Shown here one piece after another: positions 9,016-17,342 of a DNA stretch of 64,000 nucleotides. The stretch's first letter is position 1; each line of letters starts with the position of its first letter. Source of the DNA: Halobacillus litoralis (GTDB lineage: Bacteria > Bacillota > Bacilli > Bacillales > Halobacillaceae). The position numbers were made by a program, and so were the translations under genes. The stretch covers positions 236,740 through 300,739 of the forward strand of contig NZ_JAIVAJ010000007.1 in assembly GCF_020171725.1 (NCBI RefSeq), in the 5' to 3' direction. The notes beneath the pieces are model-generated. The model saw only the letters and a program-made list of their open reading frames with translations. It was not told the origin of the DNA and searched no databases.

Positions 9016-9861
9016 TTGAAAACCTTTATTCGTCTCAGCGTTATGTCTTCCCTCTTGCTACTCAGCTCAGCCATTTTCTACGCCACCAAGCCGAACGCCA
9101 CAGAACAAAGCCAGCTTCAGAAAGTGTATGACTACAAAATCTACTACGATTCCCCAACCCCTGACATTCTTGACAAAATGGGCAGCTACGACCTAGTCAT
9201 CATTGAACCTGTCTTCTATTCACCAGACCAAATTGAACGAATCAGGGAACAAGGAACTCTCGTCTATGGCTATATCAATACGATGGAAGCCGATAATTGG
9301 AACACCTCCTTCATTGAGCAGCTGAACGAAGATGACTTCTTCCACCGGGACGGCAAGCGCGTCTACTACCCCCAGTGGGACTCCTATTTGACTGATATCA
9401 CGTCTCCTCACTACCAGCAGGTCCTGCAGGCTGAAGTCGATAAGCAGATCATTTCAAAAAACTTGGACGGCGTGTTTTTAGATACAGTGGGGAACATCGA
9501 CAATGAACATAGTGACAATGCTGAGATTCTCTATGAGCAGCGACAGGGGATGGTCAGTTGGATGGAAAGCGTTCAGGAACAGCACCCCGGCATATCTATG
9601 ATTCAAAACTGGGGCTTCGACACGTTGACCACCTCGACGCATCCGTATGTAGAGGCGATCATGTGGGAAAGCTTTCACTTCTCGAATCTGGTCGGCGACG
9701 AATGGGCCCACGATCAAATTTACAAACTGAGAAAAGCTCGTGAGGAACATGGCATTCAAGTCTTGACCGTCGCAAACGAAGAGAAAAAGCAAAGTGAAAT
9801 GCTCTCCAGAGCGAACCGCTTCATCCATTATCATGATGTGGCGGGCTATAATGAGTGGTAA
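9016..9861 (+). CDS. GH114-type endo-alpha-1,4-polygalactosaminidase, secreted or anchored
   Basis: 281 residues from TTG 9016, chosen because AGGAGG at 9001-9006 is ideally spaced; the upstream ATG 8965 has no ribosome site. The N-terminus KTFIRLSVMSSLLLLSSAIF is a signal peptide or anchor. The body is a TIM-barrel with GH114 landmarks: YDLVIIEP, GYINTMEA, YYPQWDSYLTDIT, LDGVFLDTVGN (catalytic Asp) and EAIMWESFHF. Known GH114 enzymes and the PelA hydrolase domain cleave galactosaminogalactan or Pel. Its divergent position next to pelD suggests it trims or releases Pel, supplying the hydrolase activity missing from the local PelA. A strong terminator follows. Confidence 0.85.
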   Translation: MKTFIRLSVMSSLLLLSSAIFYATKPNATEQSQLQKVYDYKIYYDSPTPDILDKMGSYDLVIIEPVFYSPDQIERIREQGTLVYGYINTMEADNWNTSFIEQLNEDDFFHRDGKRVYYPQWDSYLTDITSPHYQQVLQAEVDKQIISKNLDGVFLDTVGNIDNEHSDNAEILYEQRQGMVSWMESVQEQHPGISMIQNWGFDTLTTSTHPYVEAIMWESFHFSNLVGDEWAHDQIYKLRKAREEHGIQVLTVANEEKKQSEMLSRANRFIHYHDVAGYNEW

Positions 9862-9891
9862 AAAAGGGATGACGCCATGTCATCCTTTTTT
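9861..9891 (+). terminator. Rho-independent terminator after GH114
   Basis: Perfect stem AAAAAGGGATGAC / GTCATCCTTTTT with loop gccat. Confidence 0.92.
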
Positions 9892-9962
9892 CCTGTCTGG
9901 ATTGATATTATTTTAGCAGATTATAGCAGATTTTTGCTGAAAAGTGTTCATTTATTTAAAAA

Positions 9963-10388
9963 TTATTTTGGAGGGGCCGGAAGTTCGATTTCCTCTGCCC
10001 CCTCTCCGAAAATCTTGACCATCCGTTCCCGCGCCTGCTGCTTCACTGGTTCGTCAATTTGGCTGAGCACTTGGTATAAAGCGTAGATGATGACCGCACT
10101 ATCGTCGGTGAACCCGATGGCAGGTAGAAAATCCGGTATCACATCTGTCGGCAGGATCAAATAGCCAAGCGCCCCTGCAATGGTCAGCTTCGCTTTTTTC
10201 GGGGTGTTCGGATTTTGAAAGGCGTAATATAATACGAGGCTGTAATAAACGATTTTCGTCCCAATCCTTCCGCCATATTTCCTGACTTTCTCTACGTAAG
10301 CTTTCTCTGAAAAATGCTTCCTCCCGATTTGCACAGCCTTTGCTGGGTTCAACTTTTTCAAACGCTCCATATACGATTCTTTCGTCAT
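9963..10388 (-). CDS. ykvA: YkvA family (DUF1232) membrane protein
   Basis: 141 residues from ATG 10388, with GGTGA 5 nt upstream; ATG 10400 is an alternative. The central hydrophobic segment AKLTIAGALGYLILPTDVIPDF carries the DUF1232 core (YLI-PxDxIPDFLP) followed by GFTDDSAVIIYAL. The family occurs widely in Bacillales and is of unknown function. The N-terminus is basic and cytoplasmic, and the tail is acidic. It stands alone on the minus strand between the GH114 terminator and a repeat element. Confidence 0.85.
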   Translation of the reverse strand: MTKESYMERLKKLNPAKAVQIGRKHFSEKAYVEKVRKYGGRIGTKIVYYSLVLYYAFQNPNTPKKAKLTIAGALGYLILPTDVIPDFLPAIGFTDDSAVIIYALYQVLSQIDEPVKQQARERMVKIFGEGAEEIELPAPPK

Positions 10389-10466
10389 AACCGTCACCAT
10401 CCTTTTCTCCTACTTTTCACATATCAGATGGAAACTAAACCTTTCGCCATTCGGAATAAAAAACAA

Positions 10467-10496
10467 AAAAATACAGGCAGCGAATGCCTGTATTTT
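10467..10496 (-). terminator. Terminator hairpin beside repeat copy 1
   Basis: AAAATACAGGCA / TGCCTGTATTTT stem; on the minus strand it ends in a T run of seven. It lies 10 nt outside the A end of the composite repeat and would end minus-strand transcripts coming from the DUF4397 gene. Confidence 0.75.
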
Positions 10497-10506
10497 CAGA
10501 TTGCCC

Positions 10507-10924
10507 GAGAAAGTCTTATCGGTTCTTTTTTAGATGGCGAAGCGGTGTTGGCGAAACAACTCGCTTTCCATGGGCGTCCGCTGAGTCTCCTCGCTCCCTT
10601 CGGTCGCTGTGGGGTCTCAACTGTACTCTGCTCCCATAGGAGTCTCGCTGTTTCGCCAACACCTTTATGAAAAGGAGACGGAACCTCTTATGCTGCCACT
10701 TGAAAAAGGCGATGACTGCACAGCATTACGTTCGTCTTTCTTCTTCCACGATAGGTTCTGTTCCCACTACTTACGTACAGTGGGGTGGAAAATGGCGAGA
10801 CTCCTACGGGATGCACGGACCACGGCGAGATCCACTCAGGCTTTACGCCTGAGTTAGCTCGCCGTCCGCCGTGGAAAGCGAGCTATTTTCCACCCCACTG
10901 TCCATTCCATTTGTAACAGAACCG
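10507..10924 (-). repeat. Composite two-hairpin repeat, copy 1
   Basis: Reading plus-strand: end box GAGAAAGTC-TATCGGTTC; hairpin A at 10544-10663 closed by a perfect 14-bp stem (GGTGTTGGCGAAAC / GTTTCGCCAACACC); a linker containing GGAACCT and GGTTCTGTTCC; hairpin B at 10777-10901 closed by a perfect 17-bp stem (ACAGTGGGGTGGAAAAT and its complement); end box TTGTAACAGAACCG. Relatives are at 13945, 31036 and 38137. It lies 15 nt past the stop of the DUF4397 gene (minus) and before a terminator. Short ORFs inside change frame between copies and have no ribosome sites, so it is non-coding. Confidence 0.9.
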
Positions 10925-10938
10925 TCCTGCATACTTGT

Positions 10939-11703
10939 TTATGGTTGTAAAAAGAGTGCTTCGAGAGGCGGTTGTTTGCCGGCGAGGCCGACTGCGACGG
11001 CCGTGTAGGCTTGATTCGGCTCAAGTTTAACACCCGGCACCGTCTTCACGACCTGATTCGTTCCCGCCTGACGAACTTCCAAGTCGGCCGTAGTCGGCGG
11101 AAGCGTCATATAGCGTGTCGCTTTTCCAAATGGTACGTTCCGGAACAGGACGTCTCCCCCTTTGACCGCGATGTCGACAGCAGGGGCGTTCGGAGACAAG
11201 TGCCAGAACCTGACCTTCGCTTTGCCGGATGAAACAGACTGGTTATCCAGCGCCGCAATGAGACGGATCGAGTCGAGCGTACCGGCTGCAGCGACGGTGT
11301 ACATGTTGCCACCTTCAACAGCAAGGTTCTGCGTCACAACAGCCTGGTCCGTTTTACCAGCTGGGTAGACATCGATCTGATACTGTCCGCCCGGAACCTG
11401 CAGGTAGTCACTGGATTGTTTATACGATATGTCAGACAGCACTTTCTGCCCATTTACATACACGTCCACTGCCGGCGCATCAGGTGAGGCATGGATGACG
11501 CGCACCATAGCAGGATTACCGCCGCCCATGCCCATCTGCTCTCCGCGTTGCTGCTCCATCATACACCAGCGTTGCATGCACTCGAAGTGTTTTTGATAAT
11601 AATACACGTGTAACCGAGGATCCATATACTTATAATAATCTGCCAGCATCCCATACTTCGCCGCCTGCCATGCTACTTGATCTGCATTGTCATAATAATG
11701 CAT
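10939..11703 (-). CDS. DUF4397 tandem-domain protein
   Basis: 254 residues from ATG 11703, GGGGGAG 7 nt upstream; the longer ORF start at 11820 overlaps the divergent gene. The first 70 residues are Tyr/Met-rich (ADYYKYMDPRLHVYYYQ). Two beta-rich DUF4397 modules follow: VRVIHASPDAPAVDVYVNGQ, and VRFWHLSPNAPAVDIAVKGG. The domain usually occurs in surface or secreted proteins of Bacilli. No clear signal peptide is seen here, so localisation is open (spore or envelope are possible). No biochemical function is known. Confidence 0.82.
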   Translation of the reverse strand: MHYYDNADQVAWQAAKYGMLADYYKYMDPRLHVYYYQKHFECMQRWCMMEQQRGEQMGMGGGNPAMVRVIHASPDAPAVDVYVNGQKVLSDISYKQSSDYLQVPGGQYQIDVYPAGKTDQAVVTQNLAVEGGNMYTVAAAGTLDSIRLIAALDNQSVSSGKAKVRFWHLSPNAPAVDIAVKGGDVLFRNVPFGKATRYMTLPPTTADLEVRQAGTNQVVKTVPGVKLEPNQAYTAVAVGLAGKQPPLEALFLQP

Positions 11704-11809
11704 GGATTCTCCCCCTTTTAGAAAAACTCCCATCCTAAGCCTATGCTTGCTTATGAAAAAGAGAACTTCTTTTCGGAATATGAGATAATAGACGGCAGAG
11801 GTGAGGACA

Positions 11810-12595
11810 ATGGAAACCATCTATTATGGAGAAAACGAAAATCAATTTGGACAACTGCGACTGCCGGAAGGGGAAGGGCCGCACCCTGTAGCGGTCGTCA
11901 TCCACGGCGGATTTTGGCGTTCGGGATTCGGTCTCGACCTGGTCGAAGATGTCGCAGAGGATCTGAGCCGGAACGGATGGGCGACATGGTCGATCGAATA
12001 CCGACGGACCGGACAGGAAGGCGGCGGTTGGCCAGGAACATTCCTCGACACTGCTCTTGCCATCGACCATCTCAGAACACTTTCAGAGTCGTATCCGATC
12101 AACGTAGAAAAAGTCGTCACGATCGGACATTCGGCTGGTGGACACCTTGCGCTTTGGGCCGCCGCACGTCACCGACTGCCGGATAACAGCGAGCTCTACA
12201 CAGAAAAGCCGCTTCCGATTACAGCAGCCGTCAGCCTGGCCGGCGTCAGCGACCTTTCCCGTATGCACGAGGTTCATCAATTCCGCGACGATACGCTTTC
12301 GCTTGAGCCGAATAATCCAGTAGCTGAACTGCTCTCAGATCATCTAGAAGAGCGGTATAAAGAAGCATCACCCATCGAACTTCTTCCATTAAGTGTTCCA
12401 CAAGTGCTGGTACACGGATCGCTCGATGTCCACGTCCCGGTAGGCATCAGCGATCACTACTTCCAGTGGGCTGAAAATATGGGGGATTTCATCAAGTACG
12501 TCGAGATCTCCGAGGCCGAGCACTTTATGCTGACAGACACGTCGACCGATGCATGGGCGAGGATCCGTGAAGAGATGGATCTGCTGAAACAATAA
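11810..12595 (+). CDS. Alpha/beta hydrolase (BD-FAE / carboxylesterase-like)
   Basis: 261 residues from ATG 11810 with GGTGAGGA just upstream. Alpha/beta hydrolase landmarks: oxyanion HGGFW, nucleophile elbow GHSAGGHLA, acid in VHGSLDVHVPV, and catalytic His in EAEHFMLTD. The HGG oxyanion motif and length resemble the BD-FAE/kynurenine-formamidase-like esterases. There is no signal peptide, so it is cytoplasmic. The substrate is unknown. It is divergent from DUF4397 and ends in a strong bidirectional terminator. Confidence 0.85.
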   Translation: METIYYGENENQFGQLRLPEGEGPHPVAVVIHGGFWRSGFGLDLVEDVAEDLSRNGWATWSIEYRRTGQEGGGWPGTFLDTALAIDHLRTLSESYPINVEKVVTIGHSAGGHLALWAAARHRLPDNSELYTEKPLPITAAVSLAGVSDLSRMHEVHQFRDDTLSLEPNNPVAELLSDHLEERYKEASPIELLPLSVPQVLVHGSLDVHVPVGISDHYFQWAENMGDFIKYVEISEAEHFMLTDTSTDAWARIREEMDLLKQ

Positions 12596-12598
12596 AAG

Positions 12599-12640
12599 AA
12601 AGGTTCTGTTCCGCGCTTGAGGTGGAACAGAACCTTTTTT
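12599..12640 (+). terminator. Bidirectional terminator
   Basis: Perfect 14-bp stem AAAGGTTCTGTTCC / GGAACAGAACCTTT followed by T7; its T run touches the stop codon of the convergent mini-gene. Confidence 0.92.
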
Positions 12641-12792
12641 TATCGATTGTAATCCTGATAGATTCGCTCGACCCCAATCAACAGTACGACGACGCATAAT
12701 ACCATGGATAGAAGGCTTATGACCGGGCCGCTCGCCACTTGAATGATCAGCGCTGCGAACAACAGCGACAGACTGACTAACAGCACCCCCAT
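12640..12792 (-). CDS. 50-residue two-helix membrane protein
   Basis: ATG 12792 is preceded at ideal distance by GAGGGAGGAGG, one of the strongest ribosome sites in the window. The product starts MGVLLVSLSLLFAALIIQVA, then a short SGP turn, a second hydrophobic helix and a charged ERIYQDYNR tail. No family was recognised. The strong ribosome site, the hydrophobic pattern and the shared terminator with the upstream hydrolase make it likely to be a real small gene. Confidence 0.7.
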   Translation of the reverse strand: MGVLLVSLSLLFAALIIQVASGPVISLLSMVLCVVVLLIGVERIYQDYNR

Positions 12793-13092
12793 CCTCCTCC
12801 CTCCTCTGTTGAAACATTTGTAAATCCAACGTCACATTCGTAAAAATCAGACGATTCCAGAAACCTGTCAATCCCTAATCTATAGAAAATCCTATCTATT
12901 TTTCATCTATTTCCCATTATCTTGTAGAATCGGGTAAATGTAAAACCACTCGATAATTAAGTCTTTTTCTACTTCCTTGACCTCCTCTCTCCTTCTATCA
13001 GCCTACTATTGTAAAATTCATCCTGAAATATTACAGAGAATCCAATGATAGAATCGAGCTGTACCAAACCTACACACCAAGGAGGATTTTTC
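12793..13092. other. Intergenic region upstream of the CAP-domain gene
   Basis: About 300 bp, AT-rich, no ORF with a ribosome site. It must hold the divergent promoters for the mini membrane protein and the CAP gene; no repeat or strong hairpin was seen. Confidence 0.5.
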
Positions 13093-13884
13093 ATGAAGAA
13101 AAAATCACTGCTGATCACAGGAGCGCTTGCAGCGTCTATATTAGCTGCACCAGCCACATCATTCGCTTCGAGTGACGATGGACACGTACAAAAATCAGAA
13201 ACATATAAAGTAGAGGTCAACCACGTCTTTGACTGGTTCAAACAGAATGAAGATCAGATCCGTAATGGAGAATTCGATTTGAATTCCTTCCTGGATCAAT
13301 TCCAAGTAGAACCGAAAGCTCCGGTTCAACAACAGCCACAGCCGGAAACGCCTGTACAGGAAGCACCGGCTCCTGAAGCTGAAGAGCCAGCTCCTGAAAC
13401 AGAACAGCCGGCACCTGAAACAGAACAGCCGGCACCTGAGGCTGAGCAGCCAGCACCTGAAGTGGAAGAGCCACAACAGGAGCAGGATGACGAAACAAAC
13501 TCAGAAGTGTCCGCCTTCGAACAGGAAGTTGTCGAACTGACGAACGATGAGCGTACGGAGCGTGGCCTTGAGCCGCTTCAACTCGATACGGAGCTCGCCG
13601 CTGTTGCAAAAGATAAATCGCTCGATATGTTGAATAACGACTACTTTTCTCACACGAGTCCGACGTATGGTTCTCCATTCGATATGATGCAGGCATATGG
13701 AGTCGACTATCGGGCCGCGGGTGAGAACATTGCGATGGGACAGCAGTCTCCTGAGCAGGTGGTCAATGCATGGATGAACAGTGAAGGTCACCGTCAAAAT
13801 ATCCTGAGCCCGAACTTTACGCACATTGGTGTGGGACACACGGATGACGGCAACTACTGGACGCAAATGTTCATCGGCAAATAA
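13093..13884 (+). CDS. Secreted CAP/SCP-domain protein (YkwD-like)
   Basis: 263 residues from ATG 13093 (AAGGAGG upstream). A signal peptide KKKSLLITGALAASILAAPA with a TSFAS cleavage region, a 70-residue stretch, then a Pro/Glu spacer made of a repeated octamer (PAPETEQ-type, about residues 95-145) and a C-terminal CAP domain (about 150-263). CAP landmarks: VVELTNDERTERGLEPL, HTSPTYGSPFDMM, AGENIAMGQ, WMNSEGHRQNIL and IGVG. YkwD-type proteins are secreted by Bacilli; the exact activity is unsettled. The acidic spacer fits a salt-adapted exoprotein. Confidence 0.9.
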   Translation: MKKKSLLITGALAASILAAPATSFASSDDGHVQKSETYKVEVNHVFDWFKQNEDQIRNGEFDLNSFLDQFQVEPKAPVQQQPQPETPVQEAPAPEAEEPAPETEQPAPETEQPAPEAEQPAPEVEEPQQEQDDETNSEVSAFEQEVVELTNDERTERGLEPLQLDTELAAVAKDKSLDMLNNDYFSHTSPTYGSPFDMMQAYGVDYRAAGENIAMGQQSPEQVVNAWMNSEGHRQNILSPNFTHIGVGHTDDGNYWTQMFIGK

Positions 13885-13892
13885 GCTATCAT

Positions 13893-13924
13893 AAAGCAGC
13901 CTTTCTTTGGAAGGCTGCTTTTTA
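13893..13924 (+). terminator. Terminator of the CAP gene
   Basis: AAAGCAGCCTT / AAGGCTGCTTT stem with T run. A near-identical hairpin recurs at 14264, on the far side of repeat copy 2. Confidence 0.92.
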
Positions 13925-13944
13925 TACTCTTGAAAAGTATGGAG

Positions 13945-14254
13945 GGACGGTTCTGTTACAAACAAGTGGACAGTGGGGTGGAAAATAGCTCGCTTTCCGC
14001 GGCCCAACAGGACGTTGGGTCGTTCGACGTTGCCACACGACGTGGCGGTCTTAGTTCGAACCGAGCTGAAATACGGAAAGGTGAACATCATTCCGTGCCA
14101 ACATAGCTATTTAAGATGCTAGCATTAGAGGTTCTGTCCCCCTCCTCATAAATGTGTTGGCGAAACAAGGAGACTCAGCGGACGCCCATGGAAAGCGAGT
14201 TGTTTCGCCAACACCGCTTCTCAAGCTTAGAGAGAACCGATAGGACTTTCTCGA
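13945..14254 (+). repeat. Composite two-hairpin repeat, copy 2 (shortened)
   Basis: Orientation B then A on the plus strand. CGGTTCTGTTACAAA end box at 13948; the B 5-prime arm at 13970-13986 is intact but its 3-prime arm is missing; the middle keeps the CCCAACAGGACGTTGGG and GCCACACGACGTGGC mini-stems seen in copies 3 and 4. Hairpin A is cut to 61 nt (14154-14214) but still closed by GTGTTGGCGAAAC / GTTTCGCCAACAC. It ends GAACCGATAGGACTTTCTC. It lies between two copies of the same terminator. Confidence 0.85.
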
Positions 14255-14263
14255 CATTTTGCG

Positions 14264-14294
14264 AAGCAGCCTTTCTTAGAAGGCTGCTTTTTTT
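14264..14294 (+). terminator. Second copy of the CAP-gene terminator
   Basis: AAGCAGCCTT / AAGGCTGCTT with T7; almost the same sequence as the hairpin at 13893. Confidence 0.85.
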
Positions 14295-14442
14295 GTGTTT
14301 TTGGATACGTGGGGGGTTAAAACTAGTTTATAAAGACCTCCTTTCTATTTTCAATAATTGGAATTTAACCCTTGTTTTTCGATGCACATCGTTATACAAT
14401 GTCACTGGATGTAAATACCAATTAAAGAAATAGGTGACACGT

Positions 14443-14766
14443 ATGGATCGGGAAATTATGAAAGGGAGCATCGATATTCTGATGCTGAACCTGTTAGTCA
14501 GGGAAGACATGTACGGCTATCAGATTGTAAAGCGGTTGAAGCATGAGAGCAATGATTTGTACAACATGAGTGAAGGGACGCTTTATCCTGCTTTGAAACG
14601 TCTGGAGAAAAAGGAGTGGGTCAGTTCGTATTGGGCTGAGACTGCGAGCGGGCGGAGGAAGTATTATCAAATCACGCTTGAAGGTACGGCTATGCTTGAG
14701 GAGAAACGGAGTGCGTGGAAGCATGTGAACGACTTGATTACGAGGACATCGGAGGACGGATCATGA
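14443..14766 (+). CDS. PadR-family transcriptional regulator
   Basis: 107 residues from ATG 14443 (AGGTGA 5 nt upstream). Winged helix of the PadR type: MKGSIDILMLNLLVREDMYG, then GYQIVKRL, EGTLYPALKRLEKKEWV (recognition helix) and SGRRKYYQITLEG (wing). It overlaps the next gene by ATGA. PadR plus a HAAS/DUF1700 membrane protein is a common Firmicute pair in which PadR represses its own operon in response to an unknown envelope or drug signal. The third gene codes a beta-propeller protein. Confidence 0.92.
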   Translation: MDREIMKGSIDILMLNLLVREDMYGYQIVKRLKHESNDLYNMSEGTLYPALKRLEKKEWVSSYWAETASGRRKYYQITLEGTAMLEEKRSAWKHVNDLITRTSEDGS

Positions 14767-15626
14767 AGCGTTTGGAAAGGCACGTGGAAAAAACGTTGGA
14801 CCATATGCAGAGTGATCCTGAGGAGCGCGCGGAACTCAGAGAGGAGCTCCTCGCCCACCTGAAAAGTCTGAAGGAAGAGTTCCTTGCACAAGGTCACTCG
14901 GAGAAAAAGGCCGAACAAAAGGCTGTAGAGGAGTTCGGCGGGCCGAAGCTTGTCGGGAACGGACTTCAGGAAAGCATGTATCCGTATCAACGGGGACTGC
15001 TTTTCGTCATTGGTCTCGGGACGATTCTGTTCGGCATCCTCCTCCACTTCGTGTTCATCATGAACGCTGAGGAGCCTGGGACAGACTGGCTTCTCGTGCA
15101 AATGGCGCTCGGAACAGTAGTCAGTCTGGCCGCGTTCAACGTTTCATGGATTGGGCGGTTCTACTGGTCGATCAACGTGCTGATTTACTTGACTGCCGGC
15201 TGGAACGGCTTCAATTATTTTGTCGTCATCCGCTTCCGAGCTGAACAGAGTATTCCACTGCTCCTTTATATTGCGGTGCTCGTGGTGATCAGTTTTCTGT
15301 TCATGGTCCGTAACGCTTCGTTTTTCACAAACCGTGGCGACCCGAGCAAAAAGAAGCGCCGTATTAAAACGGCGAGTCATATCATCAATCTTCTGCTTGG
15401 TCTCGCCATCTCTGCTGCGGCGCTGTTTGTTACATGGGCGGGGCTTGCCTTCAGCGAGTATAGTTGGAAACTGTTCCTTCCACTGACCGCGATTGTTGGC
15501 TGGCTTATTTTTTACAAATTCCAAATGCGCTTTATCGGTAAGAAGCCGGTCGCTGCCATCTTCACCGGACTGCTGTTCGTGTGTGTCGTGATCGCCGTTC
15601 CTATGGTCCCGATTGTGTTTGGATAA
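14763..15626 (+). CDS. HAAS/DUF1700-type membrane protein (permease prefix domain)
   Basis: 287 residues. The first 75 residues form the helical HAAS-like domain (HVEKTLDHMQSDPEERAELR, then ELLAHLKSLKEEF, KAVEEFGGPKLVGNGLQ). About six transmembrane helices follow. Such proteins are partners of PadR regulators and may sense or modulate the membrane; no enzyme motif is visible. The start is fixed by the ATGA overlap with padR. It is followed 15 nt later by the third operon gene. Confidence 0.85.
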   Translation: MKRLERHVEKTLDHMQSDPEERAELREELLAHLKSLKEEFLAQGHSEKKAEQKAVEEFGGPKLVGNGLQESMYPYQRGLLFVIGLGTILFGILLHFVFIMNAEEPGTDWLLVQMALGTVVSLAAFNVSWIGRFYWSINVLIYLTAGWNGFNYFVVIRFRAEQSIPLLLYIAVLVVISFLFMVRNASFFTNRGDPSKKKRRIKTASHIINLLLGLAISAAALFVTWAGLAFSEYSWKLFLPLTAIVGWLIFYKFQMRFIGKKPVAAIFTGLLFVCVVIAVPMVPIVFG

Positions 15627-15641
15627 AGAAAGGAGAACATC

Positions 15642-16676
15642 ATGAAACTGTTGAAAAGTAAGAGTTTGTGGTTTGTCGTAAGTATGGCTCTGGTTTATTT
15701 CGTGTTAGTCGGATTCGGTGAGTCGGCAACGGAAGGAAAAACAGGCTACACCGGCCTTGGGGAGTCCCCGGCGCTTGCCGGGGATGATGAAACCATCGTC
15801 TTCCCTTATTTTCAAAATGATCAAGCTTCCCTGTATATGACGACCGGCCAGCAGGAGGCGGAGCTTCTCGCAAGTCCTGATCAGGAAGGCCGTTCCTACA
15901 TTCGCCCGGCGATTTCTCCTGATGATCGAACGATCGCCTTCATCCAATCGTGGTCCGAGGAAGAGACGCCTTATAAGCAGTTGATGATTTTTGAAAATGG
16001 TGAAGAGCGCGCGCTGCTTGGCGAGGAGCAGTTCATCACAGAGGTCACGTTCTCTCCTGATGGGAAATACCTGTACTATTTGAAGTCTGATTTATATACG
16101 AACTACTCCACGGTTTCTCAAGAGCATCCGCACGAAATGGATGTCTATCGCATGAACTTGGAAACGAAGGTCGAAGAGGCGGTGACGGAGACCGATGCTT
16201 ATGATATGTCTTCTTTACACGTTTGGGACGAGGATACGGTCTCCTATCGTTCGTTTGAAGGAGAAGCGTTTGAAGGGCATGATGTCATGAAAGTTCTTAA
16301 TGTGGAGTCGGGAGAGTCCGAAACGATTCAGCCGGATGCTTCGTTCGAGACACCGTCACAGATGCCTATCTTCTATAGTCCCACCCCTTCACCGGATCGC
16401 GAACACATCGCGTTCTCAGACGTAGGATCGACATCGGAAAACGGGACCTTCCAGTATGAGCTGTTTATGATGAACCGAGACGGTTCTAATATTGAACAGG
16501 TGACAAACCTCCACGAACACGTGAGCGAGCCGGTCTTTTTCAAAAAGAGTCCGGAAATCCTTGTGACGATCAACAAGCAGTTTGCCAAACGGATTCCGGA
16601 CAATGAATATTGGATTCTGAACCCGGAAACCGGAGAACACAAAGAATGGGTCATTGATATGCCGGAATTGCAATAA
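15642..16676 (+). CDS. Exported TolB-like beta-propeller protein
   Basis: 344 residues from ATG 15642 with AAAGGAG upstream. An N-terminal signal-anchor (KSLWFVVSMALVYFVLVGFG) is followed by WD40-like/PD40 repeats: RPAISPDDRTIAFIQ, EVTFSPDGKYLYYLKSD, and TPSPDREHIAFSD. The fold is a TolB-type six-blade propeller facing the outside. As the third gene of the padR operon it may bind a ligand or a partner of the HAAS protein. The exact role is unknown. Confidence 0.82.
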   Translation: MKLLKSKSLWFVVSMALVYFVLVGFGESATEGKTGYTGLGESPALAGDDETIVFPYFQNDQASLYMTTGQQEAELLASPDQEGRSYIRPAISPDDRTIAFIQSWSEEETPYKQLMIFENGEERALLGEEQFITEVTFSPDGKYLYYLKSDLYTNYSTVSQEHPHEMDVYRMNLETKVEEAVTETDAYDMSSLHVWDEDTVSYRSFEGEAFEGHDVMKVLNVESGESETIQPDASFETPSQMPIFYSPTPSPDREHIAFSDVGSTSENGTFQYELFMMNRDGSNIEQVTNLHEHVSEPVFFKKSPEILVTINKQFAKRIPDNEYWILNPETGEHKEWVIDMPELQ

Positions 16677-16693
16677 GGCGGGGAACCATGGAT

Positions 16694-16716
16694 CGCGGGG
16701 TGTTTTCCACCCCACG
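16694..16716 (+). repeat. Remnant of hairpin B tip
   Basis: A short hairpin GGGGTG-ttttc-CACCCC with flanking GGAACC, 18 nt after a stop codon. It matches the end of hairpin B of the composite repeat and sits in the same place relative to a gene. Confidence 0.45.
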
Positions 16717-16743
16717 ACCTACTATGTACAATCCAGAAAAAAT

Positions 16744-16772
16744 TAAGCGAGCCTGTCCGGCTCGCTTATTTG
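16744..16772. terminator. Bidirectional terminator
   Basis: TAAGCGAGCC / GGCTCGCTTA hairpin between the convergent propeller gene and yuiD; the 3-prime arm includes the yuiD stop codon. Confidence 0.8.
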
Positions 16773-17233
16773 TTTTCAAGCTTTGCGGAAAGAACGCCTA
16801 ATGCAATCCCGAGCATCGCTCCACCCAGTACTTCAACAGGCTGGTGCCCGAGCAGTTCCTTCAGTTCTTTTTCACGCTCGACGAATTCGATGCTTGGGAA
16901 ATCACCGGCGATTCCGGCGATGCTGTCTTCCAAGTCATTGACCAGCTGGGCGATTTCTCCTGTATGGCGGCGGATCCCCTGCGCATCATACATGACGATG
17001 ACGCCAAAGACCGTGGCGAGCGCCGTCTCGGTATGACGGCTGCCTTTGTTCGCTGCGATATACGAAGCGAGAGCGGAGACGCCTGCTGAGTGAGAGCTCG
17101 GCATACTGCCCGTCGTGAGGACCTGTTTCACGTCCCAATCCCCAGTCAACCTCTTATGTGTGAAAATCTTCAGTCCTTGCGCAATCCCTATGGATGCAAT
17201 CGCCGTCATGATTCCTCTGTTCATTTTTCTCAT
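16766..17233 (-). CDS. yuiD: Divergent PAP2 family protein (YuiD)
   Basis: 155 residues from ATG 17233 (GGGAGGTGAT upstream). Family landmarks: GSMPSSHSAGVSALA (the PSSHS phosphatase-like motif), YDAQGIRRHTGEIAQ, and GHQPVEVLGGAMLG. Hydrophobic helices are present at both ends. Divergent PAP2 proteins are membrane proteins related to acid phosphatases that keep the SxxHS and RxxxGE elements; their substrate is unknown. Single gene. Confidence 0.9.
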   Translation of the reverse strand: MRKMNRGIMTAIASIGIAQGLKIFTHKRLTGDWDVKQVLTTGSMPSSHSAGVSALASYIAANKGSRHTETALATVFGVIVMYDAQGIRRHTGEIAQLVNDLEDSIAGIAGDFPSIEFVEREKELKELLGHQPVEVLGGAMLGIALGVLSAKLENK

Positions 17234-17342
17234 TATCATCACCTCCCATTTCTCATACCCTGAATCGAGAAAAGTTATCCTCCCTACTGAATTGTGAAAT
17301 GTTGAACAAGATGGTACACTACAGGTAAAAGGTGGGATATTC

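Noticed and set aside
10609..10857. Overlapping ORFs of 61-118 residues within composite repeat copy 1 (also in copies 2-4)
   Set aside because: Frames are not kept between copies and the sequence is explained by long inverted repeats.
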